64,000 nt of DNA from Hydractinia symbiolongicarpus (taxonomy: Eukaryota; Cnidaria; Hydrozoa; Anthoathecata; Hydractiniidae): contig NC_079877.1 in the NCBI RefSeq assembly GCF_029227915.1, forward strand, positions 1,674,001-1,738,000, given 5' to 3'. The first letter of the stretch is position 1. The number at the start of each line of letters is the position of its first letter. A program made the translations under genes and the position numbers. The notes under the pieces were generated by a model that worked only from the letters and a program-made list of their open reading frames with translations, was not told the DNA's origin and searched no databases. This document shows positions 60,975 to 64,000 of the stretch, in pieces.

Positions 60975-62091
60975 TTTCATTGATTTTCTAACGCTGTCAA
61001 TCTGTTTGAGTTACAACGGTTGCGTCACATATTCGTACCAACATGTATTTAGTGATTTTTTCCGATATTACTAAGTTGTATCGCTTTCAACAGTGAAACG
61101 ATTGACTGTGGGTCTTAATTGAACTGATTTTGGACTTTGACCTCATAAGTGTGATAAATGAGACAATTGGACTCCAAGAAAGAACGTTCTTCTTAATTTG
61201 ACATGATTTCCGGAACTCAGCGATTACACTGGACCCTGTGGTAGCGATTCATTTAAAGATTTAGATAAATAAGTCATTTTTACTGTGGGACCAATCCTAG
61301 CCGTTAGCGGGCGCTGAAGATATAGAGACAGTTTCAAAAACTCCATTTCATTGTCTTTCTAACGGTGTCAATCCGTTTGAGTTACAACGGTTGCGTCACA
61401 CATTCGTACCAACATGTATTTAGTGGTTTTTTTCCGATATTACTAAGTTGTATCGCTTTCAACAGTGAAACGATTGACTGTGGGACTTAATTGAGCTGAT
61501 TTTGGACTTTGACCTCATATTTGTGATAAATGAGTCATTTTGACTACAGGAAATGATATTCTTCTTAATTTGACATGATTGCTGGAACTCAGCGATTACA
61601 CTGGGCAGTGTGGTAGCGCTTTGTTTAAAAGTTAAGATAAATAAGTCATTTATTACTGTGGAAACAATCCTAGCCGTTATCGCGCGCTGAAGAAGTAGAG
61701 ACAGTTTCAAAAACTACATTTCATTGACTTTCTAACGGTGTCAATCCGTTTGAGTTACAATGGTTGCGTCACATATTCGTACCAACATATATTTAGTGAT
61801 TTGCTTCCGATATTACTAAGTTGTATCGCTTTTAACAGTTAAACGATTGACCGTGGGACTTAATTGAACTGATTTTGGACTTTGACCTTATAAATGTTAT
61901 AAGTGAGACAATTGGACTCCAAGAAATAACATTCTTCTTAATTTGACATGATTGCTGGAACTCAGCGATTACACTGGGCGCTGTGGTAGCGTTTTATTTA
62001 AAAATTAAGATAAGTAAGTCTTTTTTTACTGTGGGACCAATCCTTGCCGTTATCGCGCGCTGAAGAAATAGAGACAGTTTCAAAAACCACA

Positions 62092-62215
62092 TTTCATTGA
62101 CTTTCTAACGGTGTCAATCTGTTTGAGTTACAACAGTTGCGTCACATATTCGTACCAAAATGTATTTAGTGGTTTTCTTCGGATATTACTTTTACTTACA
62201 GTTTCTAAAACCAAA
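62092..62215 (+). repeat. 124-bp truncated unit, copy 5
   Basis: Same joint at about 62175-62206, with gtggttttcttcgg as a private change. It is followed by a tail with cattcgtgccaacatg, resembling copies 1 and 3, whereas copies 2 and 4 are followed by cgtaccaacatg. The downstream flank therefore reshuffled after the truncated unit spread. Confidence 0.86.
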
Positions 62216-62331
62216 TTTCATTGATTTTCTAACGCTGTCAATCTGTTTGAGTTACAACGTTTGCGTCACACATTCGTGCCAACATGTATTTAGTGATTTT
62301 TTTACGATATTACTAAGTTGTATCGCTTTCA

Positions 62332-64000
62332 ACAGTGAAACGATTGACTGTGGAACTTAATTGAACTAACTTTGGACTTTGACCTCATAAGTGTGATAAA
62401 TGAGACAATTGGACTCCAAGAAAGAACATTCTTCTTAATTTGACGTGATTGCCGGAACTCAGCAATTACACTGGACCCTGTGGTAGCGATTCATTAAAAA
62501 ATTTAAATAAATAAGTCATTCTTACTGTGGGACCAATCCTAGCCGTTAGCACGCGCTGAAGATATTGAGACAGTTTCAAAAACCCATTTCATTGACTTTC
62601 TAACGGTGTCAATCCGTTTGAGTTACAACGGTTGCGACACACATTCGTACCAACATGTATTTAGCGATATTATTCCGATATTACTAAGTTGTATCGCTTT
62701 CAACAGTGAAACGATTGACTGTGGGACTTAATTGAACTAACTTTGGACTGTGACCTCATAAGTGTGATAAATGAGACAATTGGACTCCAAGAAAGAACGT
62801 TCTTCTTAATTTGACATGTTTGCCGGAATTCAGCGATTACACTGGACCCTGTGGTAGCGATTCATTTAAAAATTTAGATAAATAAGTCGTTTTTACTGTG
62901 GGACCAATCCTAGCCGTTAGCGCGCGCTGAAGATATAGAGACAGTTTCAAAAACTTCATTTCATTGTCTTTCTAACGGTGTCAATCCGTTTGAGTTACAA
63001 CGGTTGCGTCACACATTCGTACCAACATGTATTTAGGGATTTTTTTCCGATATTACTAAGTTGTATCGCTTTTAACAGTGAAACGATTGACCGTGGGAAT
63101 TAATTTAACTGATTCTGGACTGTGACCTTATAAAAGTGATTAATGCGCCAATTGGTCTCCAAGGAATAACATTCTTCTTAATTTGATATGATTGCAGGAA
63201 TTTAGCGGTTACATTAGGCTCTGCGGTAGCGCTTTATTTAAAAATTTGGATAAATAAGATTTTCCTACTGTGGGACCAATCCTGGCAGTTAGCACGCGCT
63301 GAAGAAAAAAAGACATTCTCAAAAACTACATTTCATTGATTTCTTGGCGGTATAATTCCGTTTGAGTTACAACGGTTGCGTCACATATTCGTACCAACTT
63401 GTGTTTAGCGAAAGTATTCGGATATTACTAGGTTGCATCGCTTTTAACTGTGAAACGTTTGACTGTGCGACTTAATTGAACTGATTTTGGACTTTGACCT
63501 TATAAATGTTATAAGTGAGACAATTGGACTCCAAGAAATAACATTCTTCTTAATTTGACATGATTGCTGGAACTCAGCGATTACACTGGGCGCTGTGGTA
63601 GCGCTTTATTTAAAAATTAAGATAAATAAGTCTTTTTTTACTATGGGACCAATCCTAGCCGTTATCGCGCGCTGAAGAAATAGAGACAGTTTCAAAAACC
63701 ACATTTCATTGACTTTCTAACGGTGTCAATCCGTTTGACTTACAACAGTTGCGTCACATATTCGTACCAAAATGTATTTAGTGATTTTCTTCGGATATTA
63801 CTAAGTTGTATCGCTTTTAACAGTTAAACGATTGACCGTGGGACTTAATTGAACTGATTTTGGACTTTGACCTTATAAATGTTATAAGTGAGACATATGG
63901 ACTCCAAGAAATAACATTCTTCTTAATTTGACATGATTGCTGGAATTCAGCGATTACATTAGGCTCTGTGGTAGCGCTTTGTTTAAAAGTTAAGATAAAT
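62332..64000 (+). repeat. Q-Q-T-S and partial final unit
   Basis: Anchors 62332 Q, 62703 Q, 63075 T, 63447 S, 63820 (181 bp, cut by the window end). The last unit has an S-like front (aatgttataagtgagaca, private gagacatatgg) and turns U-like at gctggaattcagcgattaca. The array clearly continues beyond 64000. Confidence 0.8.

Larger units (their letters stand above)
59849..62331 (+). repeat. HOR: two copies of Q'-P-S-truncated unit (1241 bp)
   Basis: Anchors 59849 Q', 60221 P, 60594 S, then 61090 Q', 61462 P, 61835 S, with truncated units at 60851-60974 and 62092-62215. The period is 1241 bp, which is three full units plus 124 bp. Shared marks are gtgggtcttaattg, cctcatatttgtgataaat, gggcagtgtggtagc and acagttaaacgattgaccg. 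The 36503-37742 region is a shortened relative. Confidence 0.85.
1..64000 (+). repeat. Satellite DNA array, about 372-bp monomer, continuous head-to-tail
   Basis: The whole window is one tandem array. The phase anchor 'acagtgaaac' (variants actgtgaaac, acagttaaac, gcagtgaaac, acaatgaaac) recurs at 171 positions, first 3, 376, 748, 1121, 1493, 1865 and last 62703, 63075, 63447, 63820. Typical spacing is 371-374 bp. Other landmarks recur in fixed order in nearly every unit: ggaactcagcgatta, actgtgggaccaatcc, tttcattga, gagttacaacggttgcgtca, aacatgtatttag. All units lie in the same orientation, and I saw no unique spacer or inserted element. Bases 1-2 are the tail of an earlier unit, and 63820-64000 is the first 181 bp of another. 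Large head-to-tail satellites of this unit size are typical of eukaryotic heterochromatin. The family, species and chromosomal position are unknown to me. Confidence 0.98.
18987..64000 (+). repeat. Domain II: more diverged sub-array of P-W type monomers
   Basis: 120 anchored units (18987 to 63820) plus five 124-bp truncated ones. The types are labelled P, Q, R, S, T, U, V and W. They are more diverged from each other than the first-domain types, and many single units have private changes. Domain markers are ctttcaacag before P and Q units, gactacaag in P, and aagaaagaacattc in Q. Unit lengths are mostly 372-374 bp, the longer ones reflecting a T-tract of variable length about 45 bp before the anchor. 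Confidence 0.85.

Noticed and set aside
1-64000. CRISPR array
   Set aside because: Direct repeats are far too long and contiguous; there are no unique spacers and no cas genes.
1-64000. Transposon or long terminal repeat origin of the array
   Set aside because: No target-site duplication, terminal inverted repeat, polymerase or transposase coding region is visible in any unit. An ancient origin cannot be excluded without a search.

Overview
The window is one uninterrupted tandem satellite-DNA array and contains no gene I can support. A unit of about 372 bp repeats head to tail, always in the same orientation, from base 1 to base 64000. I placed 171 unit anchors by hand (the 'acagtgaaac' phase, first at 3, last at 63820). 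Nearly all neighbouring anchors are 371-374 bp apart. The exceptions are two 311-bp units, one 362-bp unit, and five intervals of about 496 bp that each hold a normal unit plus a 124-bp truncated unit. Both window ends cut through units, so the real array is longer. By hand count 132 of the first 360 bases are G or C, about 37%. This is the architecture of eukaryotic heterochromatin (centromeric, pericentromeric, subtelomeric or sex-chromosome). I do not recognise the satellite and cannot name the species or chromosomal location. About 372 bp is near two nucleosome repeats, a common satellite length.

Domain I (1 to about 18,986; 51 units) is built from a few sharply defined monomer types that I label A, B, C, D, E, F and H/H'. 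In order: (A B C)x3 | D E F B H | D E F B H' | F F B/C | A B C | D E/F | B H' F | B H' F | F B A | D E F B H' | F F B A/E | F B/H' F B C C. The slash marks chimeric units. Higher-order repeats (HORs) of 3, 5 and 6 units and displaced copies 9, 11 and 16 units away are traceable through shared private variants.

Domain II (about 18,987 to 64,000; 120 anchors plus five truncated units) uses another, more diverged set that I label P to W. It starts with R-Q-P blocks of 2545, 1861 and 1430 bp (20.1-25.9 kb), two of which carry the same 62-bp deletion. A segment at 27.06 kb recurs at 38.86 kb (offset 11,802). A 12-unit block of 4474 bp (P P T S U P Q P V P T S) occurs at 30.4, 41.8 and 47.1 kb, the middle copy lengthened to 5222 bp by an extra V-P dimer. 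W/S/U mosaics fill 51.5-55.3 kb, and blocks carrying the 124-bp truncated unit lie at 35.5-37.3 and 59.2-62.2 kb.

No tRNA, rRNA, transposon, inversion, CRISPR array or unique spacer is visible. Open frames up to 83 codons are by-products of the repeat. The interest lies in the record of unequal exchange: nested HORs, chimeric monomers, deletion-tagged units used as HOR markers, and recurrent switch points near a small inverted repeat at mid-monomer. All type letters are my own, and all similarity statements are by-eye comparisons without computed identities.
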